Below are positions 28,001-39,456 of a stretch of 64,000 nt of DNA, in pieces; positions within the stretch are counted from its first letter, which is position 1, and every line of letters starts with the position of its first letter. Source of the stretch: Tubiluchus corallicola. Lineage: Eukaryota; Priapulida; Priapulimorpha; Priapulimorphida; Tubiluchidae. Where the stretch lies: positions 62,001 to 126,000 of the forward strand of contig JAQGDQ010000121.1 of NCBI GenBank assembly GCA_030141605.1, read 5' to 3'. Under the pieces are notes generated by a model, which saw only the letters and a program-made list of their open reading frames with translations, had not been told where the DNA came from and did not search any database. Position numbers and translations under genes: made by a program.

Positions 28001-30942
28001 TTAGTAGTGCATGACGTGAATAAACATAGCCTTATTTTTGGGTTATGTTTATTGTAATCGGAAACTAGCATTATTATCGGAAACATGGCTATTAGTTACA
28101 ACATTGTACACAGTGTTTATACAGTGTCGGCCACTATTTATGTCTGAACTACGAAATGTTTTGTTAATCACTATATACATGTATTCACCGAGTGAGCTCA
28201 AAGCAGTAAAAACTGTCATTACATGGCTATAATGTCCGATAAGGAATTCGTCTAGGACAAGCAGGTAATTATAGTTAAACGAGAATCGAGGACAAGGAAC
28301 CCGTAGCCTGATGTGGTAAGAATATAACATTATTTCATTGCAAATCTGAATGAAGCCACGTAAGGCACATTATTAAGATGCACATAAAGTCTTCGAATGG
28401 CGCTGATCTTCCTTACACGGACAGAAAATCTGAAGAATTCAATAGCTATGGAAAACTAATGTAATACACGTATAACTTGATCTACAGGCATCTTCAGACG
28501 GAATTTCCCATCTTCATTAGTTTTTTATTAGTCCCACTTGGCATCAGCATCGTTGGTATTCTGCTCAGAATGACGTTCAGACAGCTAGGTGCAAGTTTTT
28601 AAGTCAGCTTAGATAGATTGATAGACAGACAGACAGACACATACCTGATGGGCTTCACTACAGCCAGGAATCTATCCAGAGATAAGACAGCGCACGAATA
28701 GATGCTACTAGCACTGAGTAGTAGGAGGGTGGACTGCATGAATAAACACAGATGATAGTGCCTCGGGAATCCTATGCTGAAATAAATATAAAATTTTTAT
28801 AGAGTTACACTAGACCAACTCGGCAACTCCTGCATAAGCTCAACAAGAAGCACAATCGTATGGTTGTCTTTTGTTCCTATGTGAAGCTTTTACATTATAT
28901 TTTAATGTATTATATTAGTACATATATAGTATTACATAATAATTATATTATTAAAGAAGCTTTCACTTAAGCATCTAATGTGTCAAGAGGTTTTGTTGTC
29001 TAGATAATTTTAAATTATATTAGATTAAGTACTATTTTCACTGAAATGCAATTTCTTGTTTGCAATAATCGCGTGACCTATCCTGACTCGAACTCGTAAC
29101 TTATCCAGATGGAATTTCTAGTGAGAATGATATAAACACCATTTGGCTTTATACGTTAAGGTCAAAAATGAACTGGGATTGCGTGAGAGAAATTCAGTTA
29201 AGAAAGTGTAAAAATTCGCAGCAATCATTTTCGTTGTTCAGTAAAAAAAAAGAATTATGGTAATGTCACCTTTGTGAGTGATTTATTAGTGAATGCTAAT
29301 AAGTCCGACACGCATATCCATCTCATGTGGCACGTTTCAATTATAGCTAATAGTCTGGCGAGATATTTTTCGCGTGAAATATTTAGCAAGGATAACCGTA
29401 GTTGACACGTGACTTGCAGTTCAGTCTTTCGAAATGCGATTACATGTACTAACGAAAAATCCTGACAATTATAACAACAAAGGGTGATGACGATGGTAGT
29501 AACAATGATGGTGACGATGATACTGATGTTGTTGTTGTTGATGAAGATTATAAGACAAATGACTTATTAAGGCGTTTCTGATGTTCAGCTTTGTATCTGT
29601 AGGATAATGAATAAGACAACGGCGTATTGTGTATAGTCAAGAGAGCCGCAGAGCTAAATAATTATGAGCTTATTAATTAATTATTACTATTAATTAATTT
29701 TGAGCTTTTCTTGCAGGAAATATGCGCAACAGTGACTGTATTAGAAAAGAGTTAAGTTAAACCTATCGTCTTTATTATAAATGCTGATATTAAATTATCT
29801 TGATAAAAAGTTACTAAGATTTTCAAAACTATTTTGGAATCCTCATGAAAGTTACTATACCAGCAAGCGGTTGGAGGGACATCATCCTGTTGTGGGGTTT
29901 TATGCAATTAAATATCATTGCAAAGTTAAGCTTAATTTCACCACTTTGCAAGTCGGATTTACCACTCAAAGGCAAGAACCGTTTAATATATACCGCTTGA
30001 CGTTTTTGTTGGTGGAGGGACCAGAAGCTAGTTCATTTTCACGAATAATTCTCCAGGATAGGAGGCTGAGCCTTAAAACAAGAAGAGATCATATCACATG
30101 AATACATTCTATTTTCTACTCATAATATGTTCTTTGCTTTTGCAAAGTTTTCATCTGCGTTGCATCGTTTCTTTCTAGTTCGTGTAGTCTTATGACTATA
30201 TGGTTATGTGTGCCCTTCTTCTGATGTGCGACTTGTGCATGTGTGTTTTGATTTTTTGGTTTTTAATTTATCTAATATGGGATCTTCTTGTGAGGGACAA
30301 CCATGTTTTTTGCGTTAAATACAAGAGCTACGCCTTTTTGCTAATTTTGTCCATCTTTTGTAAACTGTACCATAATGAATAAATAAAAATAAATACATAA
30401 ATATAGATATATCGTTAATGTGCATATCCATCCTCCCTCAGCGAAGTAACTAGCCCATTCAGGTATACTATAACAGCTTCATTTTACGTATGATATAAAA
30501 TCAACAATAATTGGAAAATGCATGTTCGCCTATACATGTATATGACTTACCTGTTTAGCAGAGCAAACGGACAAACCAGTAAACCCACAAAGAAATCAGC
30601 AGCAGCCAGAGAAGCAAAGTACATGTTACTCTGATGTCCTTTCCTGAATCCCTTCTTGCCAAATATGAGCCATAAGACCAGGGCGTTGCCCACAACTGCT
30701 GTCACACCTATTAATGTCTCGATAACATAATACTGAATGTCTATAGGTAGAGGAGGGTGCTGATGGGCAGTGGTCGTCTCTATTGCAGAAGAAATATTGT
30801 TACTTTGTGTTGCTGATGACACGTTCTCTGATTGTTCATCTATTGAGGTCGCTAACATAGTATCTAACGAAGAGTTCGACATGATGATTAAAAGAGTTTT
30901 AATCAATAACAGTACTTGTCGCAGTTCAAACCACAACGCCAA
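25013..30942 (-). CDS. Class A (rhodopsin-type) GPCR, adenosine-receptor-like, complete, 5 exons
   Basis: Exons on the minus strand are 30942-30551, 28776-28645, 27509-27387, 26414-26291 and 25459-25013, giving 405 aa from the first Met or 385 aa from the second (MSNSSLDT). The N-terminus has several N-glycosylation sequons. TM1 holds GNALV (N86) and TM2 LAAAD (D116). TM3 ends in SLDRFLAV (DRF in place of DRY, 165-167) and TM4 ends in PLMGWN. TM6 has FFICWYP (305-308). TM7 has LSHANSAANPILY (NPxxY at 344-348). Cys141 and Cys217 are placed for the usual TM3-ECL2 disulfide. The TM4 GWN, the LSHxNSxxNP of TM7 and the short helix 8 resemble adenosine receptors. The ligand remains unproven, and other amine-like class A receptors are possible. 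Such a receptor sits in the plasma membrane and signals through G proteins. Confidence 0.92.
28622..28643. repeat. Short GACA/GATA microsatellite next to a GPCR splice donor
   Basis: TAGATTGATA followed by GACAGACAGACAGACA lies immediately downstream (minus-strand sense) of the donor at 28644. It is a simple-sequence tract with no evident function. Confidence 0.8.
29490..29545. repeat. Degenerate GAT/GTT trinucleotide tract
   Basis: Interrupted GATGATGGT and GTTGTTGTTGTT runs lie in a GPCR intron. It is simple sequence only. Confidence 0.7.
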
Positions 30943-32380
30943 AAATATTCAGGTTCGCGTACGGCGTTCTCTATTGTTTATATCCATTTTTTGTCACGAT
31001 TGTCCTATTAACACCTGTAACTTCAAGTTTAGTCTGTTTTTTGCGGTTGCTTATATTATTATCTATATCGTAGCAAGATTAATACTGTCGCCAATAAGCG
31101 ACGTTTGTCTATATAATTCTCAATCATGAACAATTTGCGCATGTGCTGGAGACTGAGGTAAATCTAGCTCTTCCTCCTGCCCTGACTCATTTCCCTTTTG
31201 CGTCACTTCACACAAGGATATCTGCTTGAATTGGAAAATCCTGTGCAAATTTACAGTATCCTGTTCATCTGGTAAAATTCTCTGGCGGCATTTAGGATGC
31301 AGTATAGACCAGCTTGAAAATTGAGAACTATCCCATTTTGGACTATTGTATTGTAACTCTACTTACCGGTACTATGTGTCTTCATGTTCTGTTTGTTTAG
31401 CCAATAAGCTTTTCAACATGGAAATGAAACTCGTTCGTAATTAGTGTCATTATTTTGCGTATTATGAGTATTGGGCAAAATTACAGTAATATCATCACCT
31501 AGAATATTTTTGCCTCAGCTAACGATGACACCACAACAATAAACATGCTTCATTAAAGCTTTCAAGCGAAAATTCCCCTAAACAGAATCTAGAAATAACT
31601 TGTTGTCGCTGGTAGAAATCGAAATCGTATAGCCCAGTTTCTCCTCTTTCCAAAGAGCTATAAAACTCCCTCCAAGATCACAAAAAAACACCGCATAAAC
31701 GTTTTTATCTATAGGGACTTGACAAGTTTTGTGAAAAAAAACGAGCCGAAAAAAGATATTTGGTCGGATTTTCGTCCCCCGTACCTTCTAGACGGCCCGA
31801 AACTGCACCATTATTGAAAGCATTTTTTCTTACCCAGATACACCCACCCCACCACACATCATACATACACAAAGATTCAAGTGAAAATCGGTGAAGTAGT
31901 TCTTGCGTAATTTTGTTTACTAACCAATTTACAAATCAACTAGTCAACCAACAAATGGCGGTAAATACGCTACATTAAAATTTGATGTCAAGTAGTACAT
32001 CAGAACAATCACCGAACCTTGTTAACCAAGCTGCTGCGTACTTTAGCAACGTATTTTTCGGTAGCCCTTGAAGGAGGTCTGCGTTGTACTAAATGCCTTG
32101 TTATGGCGAATTACGTTTACCGTGAACTTCTTATGACATGTTAGATTTGCAAATATCTCAGACCACCACGGACTGTAGTGTGATAACGAAGTATTGTAAG
32201 GAAACTCTTAAAACGGTCGGTAGCATTTTATACTGACAAAGATTTTAAATGTGATGCCGTTCAGAACTAACACCATAATTATAATGTGTTAAAATTCTCA
32301 TAGCATAATGCATGTGATATTATGTACGTTGATTATTTAAACCATGTTGTAATGGATTGTACCTGCAAATAGAGGCAATA
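30943..32380. other. GPCR upstream region, no recognised gene
   Basis: It contains the GPCR 5' flank. A minus-strand frame without a start Met runs from about 31360 to a stop at 31124-31126, with acidic text such as NESGQEEELDLPQSP. It could be an orphan terminal exon, but I found no partner exon or family match, so it is not called as a gene. Confidence 0.35.
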
Positions 32381-32413
32381 AAATAATAATAATAATAGTA
32401 ATAATAATAATCG

Positions 32414-32475
<62 letters not shown>
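32381..32475. repeat. Microsatellite: AAT tract followed by a long CT tract
   Basis: About ten AAT/AGT units at 32381-32411 are followed by nearly uninterrupted (CT)n at 32416-32475. The tract creates long artificial open frames of Arg-Glu on the minus strand. Confidence 0.97.
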
Positions 32476-32476
<1 letters not shown>

Positions 32477-32976
32477 CTGTGCCGCCTCTCTCTCTTTCTT
32501 CGCTCTCCTTCTCCTTTCTTTCTGTCTCGTTCTTTCTAAAAAGAAAAAAAAAATTCAACGATTTTTTATTCAATACAAGTAGCTCGGCTCTCGAGGTAAG
32601 AAATGTCATCAGGTGGCGACCCTGACGGTGACATTCTAAGTTGAGTACCACGAATAGGGCGCTAAAAAGTATCTCCTGAATCGACAGTTCTGATAAACAT
32701 CGCAACGCGTTCAGTCCAAATTGACAGTGTTCATACAAGCTATCGTCCTACATGTTGCCTTATACAGACGGACTTCGTGCTTATTTAAATTTACATGTAA
32801 AAGATTGGCGCGATATTGATGCTAAATTAACGAAAAATTTTGGCGATAGCCGTGAAGCTACTAAATAGACATTCCTATGCAGGGTCTGCAAACAGCGACT
32901 GTTTGCATGTGTCTGTTGGCTATTCATCATAAGTTGAGCAGAACTTCTGATTATGTTTGCTTGAAGCAAATTGATG

Positions 32977-33120
32977 ATGGATAAATACGTCAAAACAGGT
33001 GCCTTTTTCACTAATATTGACAAGTTTGAGAGACAAACGATTGTGCATGCGCTTGGATTTTGAGGAATGGCCTGACGTGTTCCGTGCCGCAACAGTCGCC
33101 CAAACAATACCGAATGGTTG
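32977..33120 (+). pseudogene. Possible decayed RZ-type zinc-finger fragment (ZNFX1/RNF213-like)
   Basis: One plus-strand frame reads FERQTIVHALGF, a stop, then GMA, a stop, then RVPCRNSRPNN. In RZ-type fingers an E..IV.ALG segment is followed by GHWYKCxNGHPY. At the DNA level the region after LGF aligns with that motif: Gly then Cys-Arg-Asn at the right spacing, with the His/Trp/Gly positions mutated and two stops. The downstream CPEC half is not visible. The similarity is short and could be chance. Confidence 0.3.
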
Positions 33121-33316
33121 TCGTAAGACACACACGAATATGTTTTATGGAAAGGATGAGATATGCTCTCTTCATTTAGCAAGAAACAGCAGAGAGAGTA
33201 GGACAGTTGACACAACATTCTATTTTGCCTTATAGCAAATCGGAGTGTATACCTTTTTTGTAAAACGTATACTGTTTGCTAGGTTTTTTAGACGAGTTAA
33301 ACGTCTGCGTCTGTCT

Positions 33317-33415
33317 CTCCTCTCTCTCTCTCTCTTTCTCACTCTCACTCTGTGTGTGTGTTCGCGCGCGTGTGCATGCATGAGTGCGTGTGTGTGTGTG
33401 TATCCGTCTCTGTGC
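33317..33415. repeat. Second microsatellite: CT then GT/GC tracts
   Basis: CT-rich sequence at about 33317-33350 is followed by alternating GT and CG (GTGTGTGTG, CGCGCG, GTGTGTGTGT). The alternating purine-pyrimidine run could adopt Z-DNA, but it is simple sequence. Confidence 0.9.
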
Positions 33416-33449
33416 GTCTTCATTTTTATATGACGTGAAATTAGTGTTC

Positions 33450-35860
33450 CAAGTTTTCGTCGTTTATAATGAACCGAGCACTGGTACATCAGTGAAAGCT
33501 GTATCAGTATGATAATATGGTGAATGTCGTTAAAATATCAAATAGCACGTTTGAGAATTAGTAACTCTGAAATTTGCAGTAAACGTTCGAGCAATATTTA
33601 AATTTTTGGCGAAAGTTGCTCTTGTCCAGACATTCTTGCTGACCAATTAATTAAAGCACAATAGACACAAGAAAAGACAAGTTGAATCACTGGACGAGGT
33701 GGCTAGTGCAGGTAATCATAACGGGTAATTTGTTGCCCATCACCCTACAATGGCACCGATCTGTGCAGAAAGAAGAATCCCGACGCCGTCCCAAGAGCAG
33801 AATTTGAGAAACTGGTTTTATGCAGAACATGCTTTATTGCTAGAAAGCCTGGCGGGCTTGCAGACGAAATAAGCTACGATGGCTTCACCTTCTTCGTAAA
33901 TTATGTTATTAAATCACAAGATTATTATCTGTTAACTTGCCCTTGAACTCACGTAATGATCTGAGCTGATTTTTGTAAGTCTTTACAAGACAGCTTTACT
34001 CTTAACAGCTTAAACAGATTTGTAAAGAAAGATTAAATATCTGCAAGTATGGAGCACAGTAATCCAGCCACGCACAATAGCGTCTTTGGTAAATTCAGCT
34101 TTCCACTTTTTGCTCTCTAGAGAATTCTCAAAATGCAAATTTGCCGCCATTTTTCCAGAAAATTCCATGGCCTTATTACCCTAACAATCATCTACCGCTA
34201 GAGTTTCTCTTTTCTATTCCCAAACGGCACGAGTTTGTTTAGGAAAAATTAAAAAAACAACAAGAAAAACGAAGAACAACTTGTGCTTATCAAAACTAGA
34301 AAAGCTAAAACAGAATTCCAAACAGAAGTGGGTAAATAAAATAAATCCCTTTGCGGATTACTGACATTGCAAATCGAGATTAACCAGCAAAAAATAACAA
34401 AACAGTTTTGAATGAACGTTCATTTTTTGCTTTGCGCTGATATTACGCCTATAGAATAAGTTTTTTAAAACTATAAAACATCTTTACCTAATGTAATAAC
34501 TAATTTCCTAGAACAATTTGTATACTAGAAAAAAATTCTGTCATGTCTGTGGCTGATTCGTGATTTGTTAAAGGAAAACCGGACAATTGTGTAAACATTA
34601 GTTCAGAAAAAAGAACGCTCTAAAATATTGAAAACTACAATAGCTTTTTTAAATCAAAGCTTATGTTAAGTAATAATTACCTCGGATACTTGTTAAACTT
34701 TTAAACCTACGCGTGGCTCAATGAATCTACTGAGATTTTCGATTTTGCAGGTATCTTTCGTTAGTTAGTCATTGATGGTACGTAAAATCATCTCATAACC
34801 TTTCATTAACATGTGGTTTCCAGCCTGGCATTGGTCATCACGACCAGGGCCCTCATATTTAGTCATCTTTGCTATCTCAAAAGTGAATAATAATGCACTA
34901 GTTTACTTTCGGTAAACAGGAAATAATGACGAATTGCAAAACCATAGGTCTAATTGAAGACTGTTAACATCATATCTCCGCGTATCCATAGCCTGGTAAG
35001 CAATTTCCTATTGCACTTTTGGAAAAAAGAAAACTTACATTGCTTCAATGAACTTTTCTTAAAAGTAAGACTAAGTGCCGTGTAAAAATAAGTCAGACTT
35101 TCAGCGTGTATGTAATATATTCGTTACAGCTAGTGAATAGAAAACAATGTGCTATATAATAAACCATGCTTCTTACATACCGCCTGTTATTACTTATATC
35201 GCGTGATTTGTTTAGACATGTGTGACAATGCTCATATTAAAAATAAAACTCATTTATTTAACGCACGCATGAAGTTACGGACCCACTGATAGCAAAATTC
35301 TGCATATGTTCCGTCGGGTACACTTGACATTTGGACACGGGGACACTTGGGCACGAGATATTTCGGCACTAATAAAATTTAATGTTACACATATTTCTTT
35401 TTTGCCTATTAACTTTTTAGTGTCTCACTGTAACTTCCAAACGTTCACAATTTTTTTAAGAATCATCGCCTCACTGAATTAAACACTTGTAGCAATATGT
35501 TACATAGGACTTAAAACCAGCCGGTTAACTTCGCACTTTCCGGCTTAATTCAACATTTTGGGTGTAGCTTTTAAAATTAACAACGCAGAAGACATTGCAG
35601 GTTTTTGTTAAAATATGACAGTATTCTATTTCAAAAGTATCTAGTATATCGCAGAAACAGTACATGTAAATAACAGAACCTGCATCACAAAAAATCTGTT
35701 CTTTAACTAGTATTATAATATTATCGCAATATTCATTAAACGTTTGATGTGCTTCGTAGAAGAAACCGCGACCTAGGATGCGTTTTTTAGCTCTATTAGC
35801 TGCTTATAATTCATTACTAGTTGTAAACGACTTCCTACATCAAAGTTAAATGTGTGTGTT
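33450..35860. other. Gene-free AT-rich stretch
   Basis: I see no exon or RNA gene. A short TTGGACAC-type segment at about 35310-35380 resembles an arm of the foldback-like element in the G-beta intron. Confidence 0.5.
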
Positions 35861-35867
35861 TTAATTA

Positions 35868-36290
35868 TAGTGGCGGATTTAGGGACTGAGCCCAAGGGGC
35901 CCGGACTTACGTTTCATAGTAGAAGTTACATTACACCAAGTGAATATTTTCTCTGGATTGTAAGCTTTAGAACGTTAATGGTAGTTTTAATGACTTATAC
36001 CGAGTGAAAAGTTTTGCATTAATGATTTCAGTGTAAAAACGTTTGTGCCCTTTAAGTGATAATTGCAGTTATATGCTATACTAGAGTGTATACTAGTATA
36101 TTGATGTGTAATTAAGAGTCAAACGTTTGAGGTGACATAATGAGTTTTAAACTATTGAATTTGCTTGAGGAAATAGTAAGAAAAATGGTCTAAAATGCAG
36201 TAAAATGCATTGGTAGCCGGGATTCCCCAGACCCCTAGCTGCTTTTTCATTGGGCTCACCCTTTTTTCTAAAGCCTGTATCCGCCGCTTA
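35868..36290. mobile_element. hAT-like MITE with imperfect TIRs (about 423 bp)
   Basis: The left end begins TAGTGGCGGATTTAGG and continues to GAGCCCAAGGGG. The right end in reverse complement begins TAAGCGGCGGATACAGG and continues to GTGAGCCCAATG. AGTGGCGGATcCAGG ends with a GGGC-rich interior are common for animal hAT-type non-autonomous elements. There is no coding capacity. I could not define a clean 8-bp target duplication. Confidence 0.6.
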
Positions 36291-36399
36291 TCATTATCAA
36301 TATCGGCAATAATTGTATAGTACATTTCACTGTATCGTTTGCGAAATGCATTATTATGCGTTCAGCAGCAGTGTTTTTTACGAATCCATGTATAATAAA

Positions 36400-37136
36400 A
36401 TCACAGGAAAAAAGAAATAGCGTAACCCTAAGCCTAATTCTAACCGTAACCCTATATATACTGAGCAAAGCGCGATTTTTTTCACATACGTGTAATGTCA
36501 TTATATTGTACTTGGAGCTGGAATAGGCCAAAAATTAAATTAACAGCATTTAATACTGGCAGGGAATACAGTGCAACTCTCATGTGTGCATGTGAATGCA
36601 CCTTTATCTAGACCAGATTCAAGTTCTGACTTTGTATCAGTGAAAACCCATAATCATGTACACATCTGCGCTTATAAAAAAGGAAGGTTTACTGTAGATC
36701 CTTGTCAGTGTTGTTGTTTGCAATGTATTATCTTATTCAGCTCAGTTCACACTTATAAGCTTTGCCACAAACAGGGCAGTTGAGTCAGCTCTTCTATGGT
36801 CGACATTTTGGTAAGCTGACGTGTGCATCAGCTGACAATGTAGTGTGTGCTTCAGCAATAATAAATTGATAATTCACTTGAATTATTTTGTTGGATAATT
36901 TTATTTGAGCTTAAACGTTTCATTAGCTTAAGCGCAAACACATGAAACTCCCCCTCTTAGGCCGTAATGCCATCCTCGCTGCCTCCGTTGTGAACGAATT
37001 GTGACGGATTACCTGATTTTGTTTGATTACCTGACTTTCACTTTCTAGCCAAAATTGTGACTTTATTCCGGCACCTTAAATTTATTGTGACTTTTCCTAC
37101 CAAGTGTGACTTTTTTCCTGTGACTTTATCACCAAT
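36400..37136. mobile_element. Foldback-like element with TCACAGGAAAAA arms and telomere-like core (copy 1)
   Basis: The left arm TCACAGGAAAAAAG at 36401 is followed by degenerate CCCTAA repeats (36423-36455). The right arm, about 37050-37136, repeats variants of TTGTGACTTTTTTCC and ends TTTTTTCCTGTGACTTTAT, the complement of the left arm. A compact copy with the same arms and core lies at 62381-62535, so this is a dispersed family. Confidence 0.6.
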
Positions 37137-39456
37137 CACAGTTTTGGCAGGCGTATTGCGCTAAGAGAATCACACTATACATGTATATAGTTGTTTTCAG
37201 TTTTATATGATCGTAACCATCTTTTTATACAAAAACTTCAGATGTTCAAAAGTTGCGTAGCAAATACATAGTGAACGAGGATTCCGACAATAACTTTGGT
37301 CTGTTAAGCAGCGTGATTTTTAGTGCAAAATAGAGAATTAGTATTGTTGCGTGATCGAGTCACGTGAGGCCAAATTTGCGTCGGCGGTCGCGCTTAAATG
37401 TCTTTCACCCAATTATTGGTATGGGAGAATAGTTCAGTCTCGATTTCTCAAGATGTGGCCCAGCAGACTGCATGCTATATAAGTCTTCCAACGTCATAGC
37501 TAACTGTTTTTTACTGATTATACTGTATTATAGTTATAGTTTAGATTGGATTTTTATTGCGTAATGCAAATGTTTTATGTTCTTTGCACATTTAAGCTAT
37601 ACATTATCATGGCTTTTTTATATAAAAAACAACCCAATCTAATCCAATCTGATCTGCTGAATCCTTAACGTCTCTTAAATATATTTATGATTTTGAAATG
37701 CATGATACTATTTTTAACATCATGTGATGTTCACGTTATATTCACGTGATCACGCATTGACGAACGTCTTTCTATGTCCTTTAAGAGCTTCTCAATTTTT
37801 TTCTATTTCCGGTAAGTTGTTGAAAACGCCTTCGTGCAGCATAGCGTTACATGAAAAACTATTAAACGTTGCATTTGAAAGTGAAATAGATACGCTGTGA
37901 TAACGTGTTAGTTGGTTATTTAAAACGCCACTTAGCATTTTTATAAAGTAGTAATGTTAGATTGCCCGTAACCGACACCATGCATTTTAATAGTTTTGTA
38001 ATAACTGTTTCGTAAGCGGTGTACCGGCGAATACATGCGGTTTCTACGAAAATCTTGCGGAAACTATCACATTATTTTATGCGCGCGAAAATTTCCCCGT
38101 TCTTACAGTATTCACACCAAATAAGTTGCGTCTTGATTTAATACAATTAAATGCGTTAAAAGTAGTTATGCAGAGTTAAAAGTAGGTGTAAACTCAGAGC
38201 CACTCATATCTTGACCAGGACTTATTTGTGTACTCTCATTTAATAACTCATGCGAAAATTTTGACCCTCTTTGGGGGATTCACTTTTACCTCAAAAATGA
38301 AAATGCTATGTTAGCGAAGCTGAGTTTTCCCAGTTATTGTCTATCAATTCCTTTGCTATTAATAAATTCTCATATACCTAAATGTACTATATAAAGTTAA
38401 TAACTATAACGGTAAGCTTAAGCACACTGATTTTCAAAGAGAATCAGTGTTTTATAATCATGACCGACACGACAACACCATTTTTTCTCCTCAAAATCAC
38501 AAGTTATATATTTGCTGGTGAAACAAATAATAAACGCAATTTCGTTGAATGGGTGGATCGATCTTTATCTTTAGAGGTTCTGTAGGAAAACTCATTAAGA
38601 TCTTTTTCTTCCATGGCTTAAATGTTGAATAAACAAGCGGCTGTTTATCATAATACTCGTGCTACGTGTTAAACAATATTAGCTTTTAAAGCTTAATGTG
38701 ATTGCAATTATTGATTTTTTATTCATTATTAATTGCGATGTTCATCCACAAAATCGTCGGACTGAGACACTTCTCAACACAAGAAGCACTGGGTACTTTA
38801 TAATAATCCACTAGTTTATACGATAGTGATGGGTAGTTAACTTTGAAAGTAAAATTAAATGGTTTTTGACTTTTTATATAGTCAATTTGGTGGTATTAAC
38901 TAACCCAATAACCCAGTGTGGAAAATGTAACTAGCAAGATTAACAAACGTCTACAAAGGAAGGAAATCTATTGCATCACTTAACAACTGTCGAAACAGCA
39001 CAAAGACGTTCTTAACATAGCACATCATTGAATTTTTATTATTCAACTGCATATGGCAACAACCTATCACTATAGATCATTCATATGGCAAATAAATTTC
39101 TAACATTAGCACTCGTAACTGTTAAACTATTATAGTGCTAAATATGCAAAATCTGTTAACATTTGAAACAATGCACATAATGACTCAAGAGCTCATAAGA
39201 ACAGACCTCATTACAAAATATCACCTGCCTGCCATTTGCCTTAGGTTTACTTGTCATCAAATTTTGATGTCTTGATTTCCTCAAGAAGCAGCATTTATTA
39301 CGCAAAAGGTACTACGGACAAAAGTCGGTATCTTTGACAAAGGTGGAAGGAGAGTTTGAGAAAGAATAACCGGAGACACAATAGTTAACAATATACACTA
39401 AAATGGCAGAATTTACAACAGAATGTATCATAGCTTTACATAACGTCTTGGTAACA
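37137..39456. other. Intergenic region and DNAJA3 3' UTR
   Basis: No gene is seen up to the DNAJA3 stop. A complement-strand AATAAA at 39294-39299, about 160 bp past the stop codon, is a good DNAJA3 poly(A) candidate. A TAGTGATGGG segment at about 38825 resembles a hAT-type end but has no convincing partner. Confidence 0.5.

Noticed and set aside
32337-32738. 133-codon minus-strand open frame
   Set aside because: Its Arg-Glu run is the CT microsatellite read through; no domain or splice context.
32781-33218. 145-codon minus-strand open frame
   Set aside because: No recognisable family text; it overlaps the plus-strand stretch with RZ-finger-like text and looks like a chance frame.
36423-36455. 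Telomere or interstitial telomeric array
   Set aside because: CCCTAA-like units are few and degenerate and recur inside a repeated foldback-like element, so they belong to that family.
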